Made by a program: the position numbers and the translations under genes. The notes below the pieces were generated by a model. That model did no database searches and was not told the DNA's origin. It worked only from the letters and a program-made list of their open reading frames with translations. Shown here in pieces: positions 42,706 to 51,878 of a stretch of DNA of 62,365 nt. Origin of the DNA: Alphaproteobacteria bacterium. GTDB lineage: Bacteria > Pseudomonadota > Alphaproteobacteria > Acetobacterales > Acetobacteraceae. The stretch spans positions 1 to 62,365 of the forward strand of contig JAPLOI010000048.1 of assembly GCA_026400815.1 (NCBI GenBank), in the 5' to 3' direction. Position 1 is the first letter of the stretch. Every line of letters begins with the position of its first letter.

Positions 42706-42818
42706 GAGTCTTCTTTTTCTGAAGAAAAAGAAGCAAAAAGACTTTTCCGACTTTGCGCGGGGGCTCCACTGCGCCAGGTCGTAAAAGTTTTTTGGTTCTT
42801 TTTTTCAAAAAAGAACAT
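42706..42818. repeat. AT-rich paired palindrome element, locus 4, between hpnD and hpnE
   Basis: An A-type unit, CTTCTTTTTCT-GA-AGAAAAAGAAG (42710-42733) followed by CAAAAAGACTT, faces a B-type unit, GTTCTTTTTT-TC-AAAAAAGAAC (42795-42816) preceded by AAGTTTTTTG. About 50 bases lie between. The element occupies the whole gap between two genes of the hopanoid operon, where it could reduce read-through into hpnE, shc and hpnG. Confidence 0.7.
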
Positions 42819-42824
42819 TCTTGC

Positions 42825-43658
42825 TTATCCCAGCAGATGCCGCAGCGCGATGCGGATCTTCGCCCATTTGGACAGCTTCACGGGCTGATCCAGCTTTGCC
42901 CAACCGCGCGCTTCGAGCTTCGAGAGGATGGCCCCGTAGGTGGCGCCCATCAGGCGGGCGGGTTTCATCGCCGTGCGGTCGCAGCGCGCCATCGCGGCGA
43001 TGGCGCTGGCGTAATGGGCATGGGCACGGCTGGCCAGGGTGGCGCAGACGGCAGGCAGGGCGGGGTGCATGAGGGCGGCCTGGGCGTCGTGCGGGATGCC
43101 GAGGGGGTCGAGCAGGTCGCGGGGGAGGTAGAGGCGGCTGCGCTGCGCGTCTTCGTGGATGTCGCGCAGGATGTTGGTGAGTTGCAGGGCGCGGCCGAGG
43201 TGGTGGGCGACCTCGTCGGCGGCGGGGGAGGCATCGCCGAACGCGCGGACGGAGAGGCGGCCGACAGCGGCGGCGACGCGGTCGCAGTAGAGATCCAGCG
43301 TGGCTTCATCGGGGGCGACGATGCGGGCGTCGGCGTCCATTTCCATGCCGTCGATGACGGCGGCGAAGTCTTCCTGGCGCAGGGCGTAGGCCTGGATGGC
43401 GCGCAGCAGCTCGCGGGTGACGGGATCGGTGGCTTCGCCGCGGTAGAGGGCGGCGAGGTGGGCGCGCCATTCCTCCAGCCGGGGCTTGCGGGTTTCGAAG
43501 GGGGACTCCTCATCGGCGATGTCATCGACGATGCGGCAGAAGGCATAGATGGCGTACATCGCCTGGCGGCGCGGCGGCGGCAGGATGGCCATGCCGCGAT
43601 GGAAGCTGGTGCCGGCGGCGCGGACGATGGCTTCAACGTGTTCGATGTCGGACGGCAT
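42825..43658 (-). CDS. hpnD: Presqualene diphosphate synthase HpnD
   Basis: A 277-residue squalene/phytoene synthase family enzyme. The first aspartate-rich motif is YAFCRIVDDIADEE, and the second region is RALQLTNILRDIHEDAQRSR. HpnD condenses two farnesyl diphosphates to presqualene diphosphate. The frame is open upstream through hpnC, but the ATG at 43658 (MPSDIEHVEAIV) lies 2 bases after the hpnC stop and starts the conserved domain. Confidence 0.93.
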   Translation of the reverse strand: MPSDIEHVEAIVRAAGTSFHRGMAILPPPRRQAMYAIYAFCRIVDDIADEESPFETRKPRLEEWRAHLAALYRGEATDPVTRELLRAIQAYALRQEDFAAVIDGMEMDADARIVAPDEATLDLYCDRVAAAVGRLSVRAFGDASPAADEVAHHLGRALQLTNILRDIHEDAQRSRLYLPRDLLDPLGIPHDAQAALMHPALPAVCATLASRAHAHYASAIAAMARCDRTAMKPARLMGATYGAILSKLEARGWAKLDQPVKLSKWAKIRIALRHLLG

Positions 43659-43660
43659 GG

Positions 43661-44527
43661 CTACCAGTGACGGAGTGCGCCGAGCAGGGCGCCGATGGCG
43701 TTGGGTTTGGTGAGCTTCACGCGCCGGGCGATCGGGTCGCGCCGGCGCAGGCGGGCGGCGAGGCGTTCGGCGAGGCCGACGATGACCGCTGTTTCCAGGC
43801 GCAGCCGGCGATTGCGCACGCGGGTGGGCAGGGCGCGGGCGGTGCGGTTGAGGGTGTCGCACTCGTCCAGCAATTCGTCGATCACCGCGCGCAGGCCGGT
43901 TGTGGCGGCGGGGCGGGAGAGGTCGTCGATGCCGGCGCCGTGGCGGTCGAGCAGGTCCTGGGGCAGGTAGCAGCGATCCAGTGCCAGCAGGTCCTTCTGC
44001 AAATCCTGCAGGTGGTTGAGGACCTGGAGCAAGGCGCAGAGGGCATCGGACGGCGGGAAGGTGTCCTCGGATTCGCCGTGCAGGCACAGCACGTGGCGGC
44101 CAACGGGCATGGCGGAGTAGCGGCAATAGTCGAGCAGCTCGGCCCAGTTGGCGTAGCGCAGCTTGGTGGCATCTTGCCGGAAGGCGACGAGGAGGTCGGT
44201 GGCGTGGCGCGGGTCGGTGCCGGTTTCGGCGAAGCTGGCGCGCAGGCCGAGCGCGCTGGGGCTGCCGGTTTCAAGCTGGCCGAGGAGCACGGCTTCCATG
44301 ATGTCCAGCCGGCGGATCTTGTCGGCGGCGGGCAGGTCTGCGCTGTCCGCGATATCGTCCGCGTTGCGGGCGAAGGCGTAGTAGGCGTGGACGTGCGGGC
44401 GCAGCTGGGCGCTGATGAGGGCGGAGCCGACCGGGAAGTTCTCGTCGCCGCGTGCCTTGCCGGACCAGGATTCGACGTTGTCGTCCTGGGCGGGGGCTCG
44501 CGCGGTGGGGGGCTTGTTGTCGTTCAT
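43661..44527 (-). CDS. hpnC: Hydroxysqualene synthase HpnC
   Basis: A 288-residue squalene synthase family enzyme that converts presqualene diphosphate to hydroxysqualene. Motifs: FPVGSALISAQLRPHVHAYY, the aspartate-rich ARNADDIADSADL, and LQVLNHLQDLQKDLLALDRC. Its ATG overlaps the hpnB stop by 4 bases, and it is 2 bases from hpnD. Confidence 0.93.
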   Translation of the reverse strand: MNDNKPPTARAPAQDDNVESWSGKARGDENFPVGSALISAQLRPHVHAYYAFARNADDIADSADLPAADKIRRLDIMEAVLLGQLETGSPSALGLRASFAETGTDPRHATDLLVAFRQDATKLRYANWAELLDYCRYSAMPVGRHVLCLHGESEDTFPPSDALCALLQVLNHLQDLQKDLLALDRCYLPQDLLDRHGAGIDDLSRPAATTGLRAVIDELLDECDTLNRTARALPTRVRNRRLRLETAVIVGLAERLAARLRRRDPIARRVKLTKPNAIGALLGALRHW

Positions 44528-45633
44528 GCGCGGCCGGCCTGGTAGGCGCGGCCCTTCCAGGCGACGCCGCGGCCGGAATGGTGGCGCCAGGCGGCCCCCA
44601 ATGTCGCGGCCATGTAGAACAGGGCGATGAGCGGCAGGAACGGGGCCCAGGCGCGGCTGCGGCCGTAGCGGCGCAGGGTGGGCAGGAAGCTGGCGGCCAT
44701 GGCGGCCCAGGCGAGCAGGCCGGCGGCGCGTTCATTGCCGTGACCCAGCAGGGCGAAGGCCGGCGGGGCGAGGAAGATGAGGCCGAGCCCGAGCGTGGTG
44801 CCCAGCAGCAGGAGCGGGGAGTGGCGCAACTGCACATAGGCGGAACGGGCGATCATCGCCCAGATGCTGGCGGGGCCGGGGTACGGGCGGATGGAGCGGG
44901 CGAGGTCGCTGTGGCCGAGCCAGATGCGGCCGCCCTGTTTCACCTTCGCGGCCAGGGCGCAATCGTCGATCAGGCGGTCGGCAATGGCGGGGATGCCGCC
45001 GATGCGATCGAGGGCTTGGCGGGTGACGAGCATGGTGCCGCCGGCCGCCGCCGCGGTGGCGTTCAGCGGGTCGTTGGCGCGGGCGAAGGGGTAGAGCAGC
45101 TGGAAGAAATAGACGAAGGCCGGGATGAGGGCGCGCTCGGCGGCGGTTTCGGTGTTGAGGCGCACCATCTCGCTGACCAGGTCGCAGCCGGTGCGCTGCT
45201 GCTGGGCGACGAGGGTGGCGAGGTGGGTGGGGGCGTGCTCGATATCCGCGTCGGTCAGCAGCACCAGGGGTTCGCTGGTGGCGGTGACGCCCTGGTGCAC
45301 GGCCCAGAGCTTGCCGGCCCAGCCGGCGGGGCGGGGGGCGCCGCGGAGGACCGTGAGGCGTTCGGCGCCGGGCAGGGCGCGGGCGATAGCGGCGGTGTTG
45401 TCCTGCGAGGTGTCGTCCACCAGCACCACGCGGAAGCCCCCGGGGTAGTCCTGGGCGAGGAGGCTGCCGATGGAGCGGGCGATGACCTCGGCCTCGTCGC
45501 GTGCGGGAACGATGATGGCCACCGGGGGGGCGTGATCCGGGCGCATGGGGGCCAGGGCAGGGCCGGACTGCCAAAAGCGGCCGTGCAGCGCCAGCAAATA
45601 GAGCCAGGCCAGAAGGGCGAGGGCGGCGATCAT
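44524..45633 (-). CDS. hpnB: Hopanoid biosynthesis glycosyltransferase HpnB
   Basis: A 369-residue membrane-linked family 2 glycosyltransferase. An N-terminal helix (IAALALLAWLYLLALHG) precedes the GT2 domain: VAIIVPARDEAEVIARSIGS, VVLVDDTSQDNTAAIARA, LLTDADIEHAP and DRLIDDCALAAKVKQGG. Three to four C-terminal helices follow. It is linked to hopanoid biosynthesis by position, although the exact sugar acceptor is not settled. The ATG at 45633 overlaps the hpnA stop; the frame's earlier start at 45663 is inside hpnA. Confidence 0.9.
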   Translation of the reverse strand: MIAALALLAWLYLLALHGRFWQSGPALAPMRPDHAPPVAIIVPARDEAEVIARSIGSLLAQDYPGGFRVVLVDDTSQDNTAAIARALPGAERLTVLRGAPRPAGWAGKLWAVHQGVTATSEPLVLLTDADIEHAPTHLATLVAQQQRTGCDLVSEMVRLNTETAAERALIPAFVYFFQLLYPFARANDPLNATAAAAGGTMLVTRQALDRIGGIPAIADRLIDDCALAAKVKQGGRIWLGHSDLARSIRPYPGPASIWAMIARSAYVQLRHSPLLLLGTTLGLGLIFLAPPAFALLGHGNERAAGLLAWAAMAASFLPTLRRYGRSRAWAPFLPLIALFYMAATLGAAWRHHSGRGVAWKGRAYQAGRA

Positions 45634-46628
45634 GCCGGAACCATACCATTCGCCCGGAACCACGCCACGGCATCCGCAATGGCGGCCTGGGCGGGGCGGG
45701 GGGTGTAGCCGAGCTCGGCGATGGCCTTGGCGGAGGAGAAATACATCTTCTTGCGTGCCATGCGCAGGTGGTCGCGGGTGACCATCGGCTCAATGCCGAA
45801 GCGGGCAAGGCCTTCGCAGGCCAGCGCCACGGGCCAGAGCAGCCCGGCGGGCAGGCGAATGGAGGGCGGGCGGCGGCCGGAGGCGGCGGCGACCAAAGCG
45901 AGGATGTCGCGCAGGGAGAGGTTCTCGCTGCCGAGGATGTAGCGCTCGCCGATGCGGCCGCGTTCCAGGGCGAGGAGATGGCCCTCGGCCACGTCGTCGA
46001 CATGGACCACGCAGAGGCCGGTATCGATATAGGCGGGCATGCGGCCGGCGGCGGCGTCGGCGATCATGCGGCCGGTGGGGGTGGGCTTGATGTCGCGCGG
46101 GCCGATGGGGGCGGCGGGATTGACGATGACGGCCGGGATGCCTTCGTCGCGCACCAGGGCGAGCACGGCCTGCTCGGCGCGGTATTTGGATTTCTTGTAG
46201 ATGCCGGCGATGGCGGCTTCGGTGACTTGGGTGTCCTCCGTGGCCGGCGTGCCATCCGGCATCAGGCCAAGGGCGGCGACGCTGCTGCAATGGACGATGC
46301 GTTCCACCCCGGCGGCGTGGGCGGCGCGCAGCAGGGCGACGGTGCCGTCCACGTTGGCGCGCAGCATCGCCTCGGGGTCCGGGACCCAGATGCGGTAATC
46401 GGCGGCGACGTGCAGCACGAAGCGGCAGCCCTGCACGGCGCGGGCCAGGGAGGCGGGGTCGGAGAGGTCGCCCTCGGTGATCTCCAGGTCCAGGCCCTGG
46501 AGGTTGCGGCGGTCGGAATTCGGGCGGGCGAGGGCGCGCACGCGGTGGCCGCGGGCGAGCAGGGCGCGCACGACGGCGGAGCCGACGAAGCCGGTGGCAC
46601 CGGTGAGGAGGGTAGGGGGCGTGATCAC
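45630..46628 (-). CDS. hpnA: Hopanoid-associated sugar epimerase HpnA
   Basis: A 332-residue extended short-chain dehydrogenase. The nucleotide-binding motif is LLTGATGFVGSAVVRALLAR, and the catalytic YxxxK is in IYKKSKYRAEQ (YKKSK), with the serine in VHCSSVAALG. It belongs to the family named for its constant association with hopanoid genes; its substrate has not been established. It is the first gene of the hpnABCDEFG run. Confidence 0.93.
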   Translation of the reverse strand: MITPPTLLTGATGFVGSAVVRALLARGHRVRALARPNSDRRNLQGLDLEITEGDLSDPASLARAVQGCRFVLHVAADYRIWVPDPEAMLRANVDGTVALLRAAHAAGVERIVHCSSVAALGLMPDGTPATEDTQVTEAAIAGIYKKSKYRAEQAVLALVRDEGIPAVIVNPAAPIGPRDIKPTPTGRMIADAAAGRMPAYIDTGLCVVHVDDVAEGHLLALERGRIGERYILGSENLSLRDILALVAAASGRRPPSIRLPAGLLWPVALACEGLARFGIEPMVTRDHLRMARKKMYFSSAKAIAELGYTPRPAQAAIADAVAWFRANGMVPA

Positions 46629-46661
46629 CGCGGCCTTATAGCCGCCTGGGGCGGGGGCAGC

Positions 46662-47537
46662 CTAGTTGCGCGGTGGCAGGGCGGCAATGAAGCCGGCGGC
46701 GTCGTCCAGCGCCGGGGAGGCGCTGCGGGTGGCGCGGGCGAAGCCGAGCACGATGCCGACATGGCCCACGCCCTCATACAGCCGCAGCGTGGCGGGCACG
46801 CCGGCTTCGCTGAGCCGTGCGGCAAGGGACTGGCTGTTGCGCGGCAGCACGGTGGTATCCGCCGTGCCATGCAGCAGAAGGGCGGGCGGGGCGTGGCCGT
46901 CGGCGAAGGTCACGGGCTGGGTTTCGCGCAGATCCGGCGCCGGGGCGAAGACGCGGATGATGTCTGGGCGGACGATCGGCAGGAAATCATAGGGTCCGGC
47001 GAGGCCGACCAGGCCGGCGATGCGGCGGCGGTCTTCGCCGGCTTCGGCCAGCCAGCGCGGATCCAGCGCCAGCATCGCGGCGATGTGGGCGCCGGCGGAA
47101 TGGCCCATCAGCACCAGGCGGGTGGGATCGCCGCCATGGCTGGGGGCGAGGCGGCGGGCGGCGGCGATGGCGGCGGCGCCATCCTGCAGGAAGGCGGGGT
47201 AGGGCGCCTGGGGGGCGACGCGGTAATCTGGCACCACCACCACGAGGCCGCGGCGGGCGAGGCCGGCGGCGACGAAGGCGTAGTCTTGCCGGGCGCCTTC
47301 CTGCCAGGCGCCGCCGTAGAAGAACACCACCACGGGCAGCTTGGCGGCGGCATCGGCCGGGCGCCAGATGTCCAGCGCCTGGCGTGTTTCGGGGCCGTAG
47401 GCGATGGCGCGTTCCACCGTGAGGCCGCGCTGGCTGACGGTGGCGTTCAGCAGATCCACCGGCGCGCAGCCGGGCAGGCTGGCGAGCAGGGCGAGGGCGG
47501 GGCCGGCGGCGCGGTTCAGCAACTTGCGGAGGGGCAT
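46662..47537 (-). CDS. Alpha/beta-hydrolase (esterase), probable lipoprotein
   Basis: A 291-residue esterase of the hormone-sensitive lipase/BD-FAE type. The oxyanion-hole segment is VVVFFYGGAWQEG, the nucleophile serine is in LVLMGHSAGAHIAAM, the aspartate is in LLLHGTADTTVLP, and the histidine is in YEGVGHVGIVLG. The N-terminus (PALALLASLPGC) contains a lipobox-like LPGC, so it may be anchored to the outer membrane. The frame extends upstream, but the ATG at 47537 (MPLRKLLNRA) is the first that gives the signal. It precedes hpnA by 33 bases. Confidence 0.85.
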   Translation of the reverse strand: MPLRKLLNRAAGPALALLASLPGCAPVDLLNATVSQRGLTVERAIAYGPETRQALDIWRPADAAAKLPVVVFFYGGAWQEGARQDYAFVAAGLARRGLVVVVPDYRVAPQAPYPAFLQDGAAAIAAARRLAPSHGGDPTRLVLMGHSAGAHIAAMLALDPRWLAEAGEDRRRIAGLVGLAGPYDFLPIVRPDIIRVFAPAPDLRETQPVTFADGHAPPALLLHGTADTTVLPRNSQSLAARLSEAGVPATLRLYEGVGHVGIVLGFARATRSASPALDDAAGFIAALPPRN

Positions 47538-47578
47538 GGCTCCGCTACGTGGGGGCGGGCGCGGTGGATGCCAGGGGC

Positions 47579-49006
47579 CTACAATCTCTGGCCGAAATCG
47601 ATGTAGGTCTGGCGGCCGAAGCGGGTGCGGTGCAGGCGCTGGCGGTAGGGGCTGTCGGCGGGTTCCCAGGTTTCCGGGGCGGGGGCGGCCTCCGGGCGCA
47701 TGGTTTCGTCCAGCGCTTCCTGCAGCACGCGGCCATCCATGTCCGCCCCGCCGGGCAGGCCGAGCAGGGAGAGCGCGGTGGGGGCGATGTCCGCCAGGCC
47801 GGCGGGCCATTCGCTGAGATGGCCGCGCCGGGTGCGGGCGCCGGCCAGGATCATCACGATCGACATCTCCGCGGCCGTCAGCCCGCCATGGGTGCCGCCG
47901 CCGATCGGCAGTGCGCCGTCGTTGAGGGTAACGCCGGGCAGGCCGGAGGGGGCGCGCTCCCCGCCGGCGCGCAGGGTGAACAGCACTTCGGCGGTGCGCG
48001 GGTGGTCCACCAGCACGGCGCTGCGCGGCAGCACGCCGGGGGGCAGGTCGGCCCCGTCGGCGGCGAAGACGTGGCCGACCCAGTCCTGCCGGGTGAGCCA
48101 GGCGGAGACCTCGGCGATCAGCCCGGCATCCCCGCCCGGCACGACGATGCCGCCGCTGGCGCCGGGAATGAGGCGGCAGGGGGCGAAGCGCTGTTCCTCG
48201 ATGAAGCGCGGGGTGGCGTGGACGGTGCCGGTGATGGTGGCGTGGCCGTGGTCGGAGGCGGCCATGATGTGGAGCTGCTCGGCCATCGGGCCGGCCTGCC
48301 AATCGTCCAGGATGCGGCCGAAGGCGGCGTCGGCGCGCTTGAGGGCGGCGAGATTGGCCTCGCTGCCCAGGCCCAGGTAGTGGCCGGAGGTATCGGGCTC
48401 GCACAGCCACAGGATGGTGGCCGCCGGCGGGTTGGGCAGGAACTGGGTGCGGAACACCTCGGCGATCCATTCGGCGCGGCCGACGGGGTCTTTCGGCGGG
48501 GGTTCCAGCGTGGCGAGCAGGGCGGCGCCGCGGGGCGAGCAGGCCTCCGCGCCATGGGCGGAGAGGGTGAGCTGGCCGAGGGCGGCGGCGGTGGGGTTGA
48601 GAACGTGGCTCTGCCCGGTGGTGCCGCTGGAGAGCACCACCAGCTCCTGCCCGGCGGTGGCGAGCAGGGCGCCGAGGGTGGGGCGCTGCAGCAGCGGGGC
48701 GCCGAGATCCTGCTCCAGCTCCAGCAGGGCCTTCATCTGGCCGGTATCCACGGTGCGGCCGGCGGGGCCGGGGCGGGCGGAATCCTGCGGGTGGGCCAAA
48801 CGGTTGGCGACCAGGCCGTGGCGGCGCGGCATGCAGCCGGTGGCCACGGTGGCGGAGCAGACGCGGGTTTCGGAGGGGAAGACGGAGCGCGCCTTGGCAA
48901 AGCGCGTGCCCATGGCGGCCAGCCGCAGCAGGTTGGGGGTAGTGTCGGGGCGGACGAGGTCGGGGCGCAGCCCGTCGAACACCACCAGAAGGAACCGTTC
49001 GCCCAT
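47579..49006 (-). CDS. Alkaline-phosphatase superfamily phosphodiesterase
   Basis: A 475-residue type I phosphodiesterase/nucleotide pyrophosphatase-like protein. Metal ligands and nucleophile are visible: LLVVFDGLRPDLV (first Asp), SVFPSETRVCSATVATG (nucleophile Ser or Thr), DTSGHYLG, and MAASDHGHATITG (Asp-His). No signal peptide was seen, so it may be cytoplasmic. The substrate is unknown. It is the likely first gene of the unit leading into the esterase and hpn genes. Confidence 0.82.
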   Translation of the reverse strand: MGERFLLVVFDGLRPDLVRPDTTPNLLRLAAMGTRFAKARSVFPSETRVCSATVATGCMPRRHGLVANRLAHPQDSARPGPAGRTVDTGQMKALLELEQDLGAPLLQRPTLGALLATAGQELVVLSSGTTGQSHVLNPTAAALGQLTLSAHGAEACSPRGAALLATLEPPPKDPVGRAEWIAEVFRTQFLPNPPAATILWLCEPDTSGHYLGLGSEANLAALKRADAAFGRILDDWQAGPMAEQLHIMAASDHGHATITGTVHATPRFIEEQRFAPCRLIPGASGGIVVPGGDAGLIAEVSAWLTRQDWVGHVFAADGADLPPGVLPRSAVLVDHPRTAEVLFTLRAGGERAPSGLPGVTLNDGALPIGGGTHGGLTAAEMSIVMILAGARTRRGHLSEWPAGLADIAPTALSLLGLPGGADMDGRVLQEALDETMRPEAAPAPETWEPADSPYRQRLHRTRFGRQTYIDFGQRL

Positions 49007-49158
49007 CGCCGCCCTCGCCGCATCGCCGGGGGTGCTTTAGCGGCTGTGGGGCGTGGCGTCATCCCATGCGGCGCGGATGGGCCGGGCTGCTTCCGGCGCG
49101 GGGGCGGGTTCCTGTAGGGTCGGCCCGTGTCGCATGACCTGATCCCGGAGGACCGCCG

Positions 49159-50949
49159 ATGAGCGCCCCGGCCGGCCACGCCGTGTTGGCGGCGCTGGCG
49201 GCGGGCGGGCTGGCGTTGCTGGCGCTCGCGCTGGCGGCGGGCGTGGTGCGCGCGCGCCTGCTGCGCGGGGTGGCGATCGGGCTGGTCGTGGCCGCGGCGC
49301 TGGCGGCGCTGGGGTATCTGGCGCTCGGCGCGCCGGGGGCGCGGCTGGTGGTGCCGGTGCATCTGGCCGGGGTGGCGCCGGGGCTGGCGCTGGATGGGTT
49401 GGCCGCTTTCATCTTGCTGGTGCTGCTGCCCGGCCTGGCCGGCTGGTTGGCGGTGGTGCCGCGCCTGGCGCTGCCGCTGGCGGTGGCCGGGGCTTCGGTG
49501 CTGGCGGTGCTGGCGGCCGATGCGGGCACGCTGGGGCTGGCAGTGCTGGCGGCGGGGCTGGGCGCGGCGGTGATCGGCGGGCGCGGCGTGGCCTGGGCAG
49601 CCGGTGGGGCTGTGGCGGCGTTGGCGGTGGCGCTGGCGTTGGCGGCGGGGGATGGGCGGTTCGTGTCGGCCCGGGCGCAACCGGCGGAGGGTGCGGCGCT
49701 GTGGCTGATGGTCTTGCTTGTATTGGGGGCTGGGGTGTGGCTCGCCGCGCGGGCCGAATGGCGGCAGGGGCGCGAGGGCGGGCCGGCCGGGTCCGTGCTG
49801 GCGACGCTGGGGCTGTATCTGCTGGTGCGGCTGGGGCTGGATGTCGCGGGGCCGGTGGCCGGGGTTTGGGCAGGCGTGCTGGTGCTGGCGGGCGCGGCCG
49901 GGGTGGGGCTGGGTGGCGTGGCGGCGGTGCGGGCAGAGGCGCTGGGCGGCGTGGCCGCGGCGATTGGCGGGGTGCGCAGCGGGCTGGTGATGCTGGGGCT
50001 TGGCATCGCGGTGGCGGCGCGGGCGGGGGATGACGGGCCGGCGGCGGCGATGGCGCTAGGCGCCGCGCTGGTGCTGCTGGCGGTGCTGGGCTGGGCGCAG
50101 GCGCTGTGGGGGCTGGTGGCGGACGGGCTGGTCGGCGGTGCCGGCACGGAGGCGCTGGGCCGGCTGGGCGGGCTCGGGCGGCGGATGCGCATTACGCTGG
50201 TAGGTGCGCTGGCGGCCGGCTGGGCGGTGGCGCTGCTGCCGCCGGGCGGCGGGTTTGCCGGGCTGTGGCTGATGCTGCGCGCGGCGGTGACGCTGCCGCG
50301 CGGCGGCGGGGCGGCGGAATGGGCGATGGCCGGGCTGGTGGCGCTGGCGCTGGGCGCTGCGGCGGCGCTGCTGGGCTTCGCGATGCTGCGGGTGCTGGGC
50401 GTGGCCTTCCTCGGCCGGCCGCGCGGGCCACGTGCGGCGGCGGCGGAGGAGGTGGCGCCACGGCTGCGCTGGGCGATGCTGGGCCTCGCGCTGCTGCTGG
50501 GGCTGGCCGGGCTGCTGCCCGGGCTGGTGCTGCGCCTGGCCGCGCCGGCGGTGGCGCCGCTGGCCGGGGCGGCGCCGCCGGGCGGGATTCTGGGCGTGAT
50601 GGGCTATGCGCCGCTGGGGCTCGTGCTGCTGCTGGCGCTGGCCGCGGTGGCAGTGGCGCTGCTGGTGAAGGCGGCGAGCCCGGCCGGGCATCGCGTGGCG
50701 GCGAACTGGGATGGCGGGGCGCCGCCGCCGGCCTGGCTGCCGTTCGGCGATCCCTCGACGCAGGTGGGGGCCGCCGGGTTCGCGGCGGCGCTGTTGCGGC
50801 ACATGCCGAGCGCTGGGCTGGGCTGGCGAGTGGGACGATGTGCGGGGATGGCGCGCTGGCTGGGGGCCGTGCCGCGCCGCGTGGCGCCGGTGGCCGGCTT
50901 GGCGCTGCTGGGGGCGATGCTGCTGCTGCACGGGGTGGGGCTGTGGTGA
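49159..50949 (+). CDS. HyfB-like antiporter subunit of an Ehr-type complex
   Basis: A 596-residue protein with about 15 hydrophobic helices, extremely rich in Ala, Gly, Leu and Val. It aligns by eye with HyfB through LGLYLLVRLGLDVAGPV, GLVMLGLGIAV and EALGRLGGLGRRM, and its C-terminal helices. The residues that move protons in this family appear lost. The PLHxWLPxAH loop is replaced by ARAEWRQGREGG, the lysine of the DLKRLLAYSS-type segment by EALGGVAAAI, and the HALFK-type segment by GWAQALW. GGAGG-type Shine-Dalgarno sequence precedes the ATG. It heads a six-gene operon. Confidence 0.75.
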   Translation: MSAPAGHAVLAALAAGGLALLALALAAGVVRARLLRGVAIGLVVAAALAALGYLALGAPGARLVVPVHLAGVAPGLALDGLAAFILLVLLPGLAGWLAVVPRLALPLAVAGASVLAVLAADAGTLGLAVLAAGLGAAVIGGRGVAWAAGGAVAALAVALALAAGDGRFVSARAQPAEGAALWLMVLLVLGAGVWLAARAEWRQGREGGPAGSVLATLGLYLLVRLGLDVAGPVAGVWAGVLVLAGAAGVGLGGVAAVRAEALGGVAAAIGGVRSGLVMLGLGIAVAARAGDDGPAAAMALGAALVLLAVLGWAQALWGLVADGLVGGAGTEALGRLGGLGRRMRITLVGALAAGWAVALLPPGGGFAGLWLMLRAAVTLPRGGGAAEWAMAGLVALALGAAAALLGFAMLRVLGVAFLGRPRGPRAAAAEEVAPRLRWAMLGLALLLGLAGLLPGLVLRLAAPAVAPLAGAAPPGGILGVMGYAPLGLVLLLALAAVAVALLVKAASPAGHRVAANWDGGAPPPAWLPFGDPSTQVGAAGFAAALLRHMPSAGLGWRVGRCAGMARWLGAVPRRVAPVAGLALLGAMLLLHGVGLW

Positions 50950-51878
50950 GCTCCCTGCTCTCGGGCCTGGCGCAACTGCTGCACATGGCGCTGGTGCTGG
51001 CCGCGGCCCCGCTGCTGGCCGGCGTGCTGGCGTGGCTGGAGGCGCGGATGCAGGGCCGGGCCGGGCCTTCGCCATTGCAGCCCTGGCGTGACATGCGCCG
51101 GGCGCTGGGGCAGATGCCGGTGGTGGGCGAAGGTGCCTCCTGGGTGATGCGCGCCGCGCCGGGCCTGCGGGTGGCGGTGCTGGTGGTAGCGGCCTTTCTG
51201 GTGCCCGGGTTCACGCTGCACATGGCGCTGGCGCCGGCGGCGGACCTGCTGGTGGTGCTGGGGCTGCTGGGGCTGGCGCAGGCGCTGGGCGTGCTGGGCG
51301 CGCTGGACGAGGGAGCCGCCGCGCCGGGCCAGGCCGCGCTGGGTGCGGCGGTGCGGTCGGCGCTGGAGCTGCCGGCGCTGCTGGCCGTGGTGGCGGCGCT
51401 GGCACTGGCGGCCGGAGACACCGCGCTGCCCGCCATCCTGGAATTGCCATACGACGAGGCGCCGGGGCTGCTGCCGGCGCTGCTGCCACTGGGGCTGGCG
51501 CTGATGCTGGTGGCGGCCGGCCAGGGGGGAGTGCCGGTCGGCGGGCTCTCTGGCCGGTACCTGGCGCTGCACGAGGCGGCGGAGGCCTTGCGGATGGTGG
51601 TGTGGCTGGGGCTGGTGGCGGTGCTGGTGCTGCCACCCGGGCTGCCCGCCGCGCGCAACGACCCCGCGGCAACGGTAGGCGACTGGCTGGTATTCCTGCC
51701 GATCTGGCTGGCGAAGCTGGGGGGTCTGGCGGTGGCGGTGGCGGCGCTGCGGGTGCTGCTGCCGGCGCGGACGGCGCGGCAGGCGGCGGCGCTGGCGGGG
51801 CTCGCCTGCCTGTTGGCCCTGCTGGGTCTGGCGCTGCTGCTGGCCGGGCAGGGCGTGCGGGCGGAGTGGGCGCGATGA
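50946..51878 (+). CDS. HyfC/NuoH-like membrane subunit
   Basis: A 310-residue membrane protein similar to HyfC and NuoH, the subunit that links the soluble arm to the antiporters. Recognisable loops are WLEARMQGRAGPSPLQPWRD (30-49), GEGASWVMRAAPGLR (61-75), SALELPALLAVVAALALAAG, and LSGRYLALHEAAEALRMVVW. The last keeps the glutamate of the family's quinone-side loop. GTG at 50946 overlaps the previous TGA (GTGA). Confidence 0.78.
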   Translation: MSSLLSGLAQLLHMALVLAAAPLLAGVLAWLEARMQGRAGPSPLQPWRDMRRALGQMPVVGEGASWVMRAAPGLRVAVLVVAAFLVPGFTLHMALAPAADLLVVLGLLGLAQALGVLGALDEGAAAPGQAALGAAVRSALELPALLAVVAALALAAGDTALPAILELPYDEAPGLLPALLPLGLALMLVAAGQGGVPVGGLSGRYLALHEAAEALRMVVWLGLVAVLVLPPGLPAARNDPAATVGDWLVFLPIWLAKLGGLAVAVAALRVLLPARTARQAAALAGLACLLALLGLALLLAGQGVRAEWAR

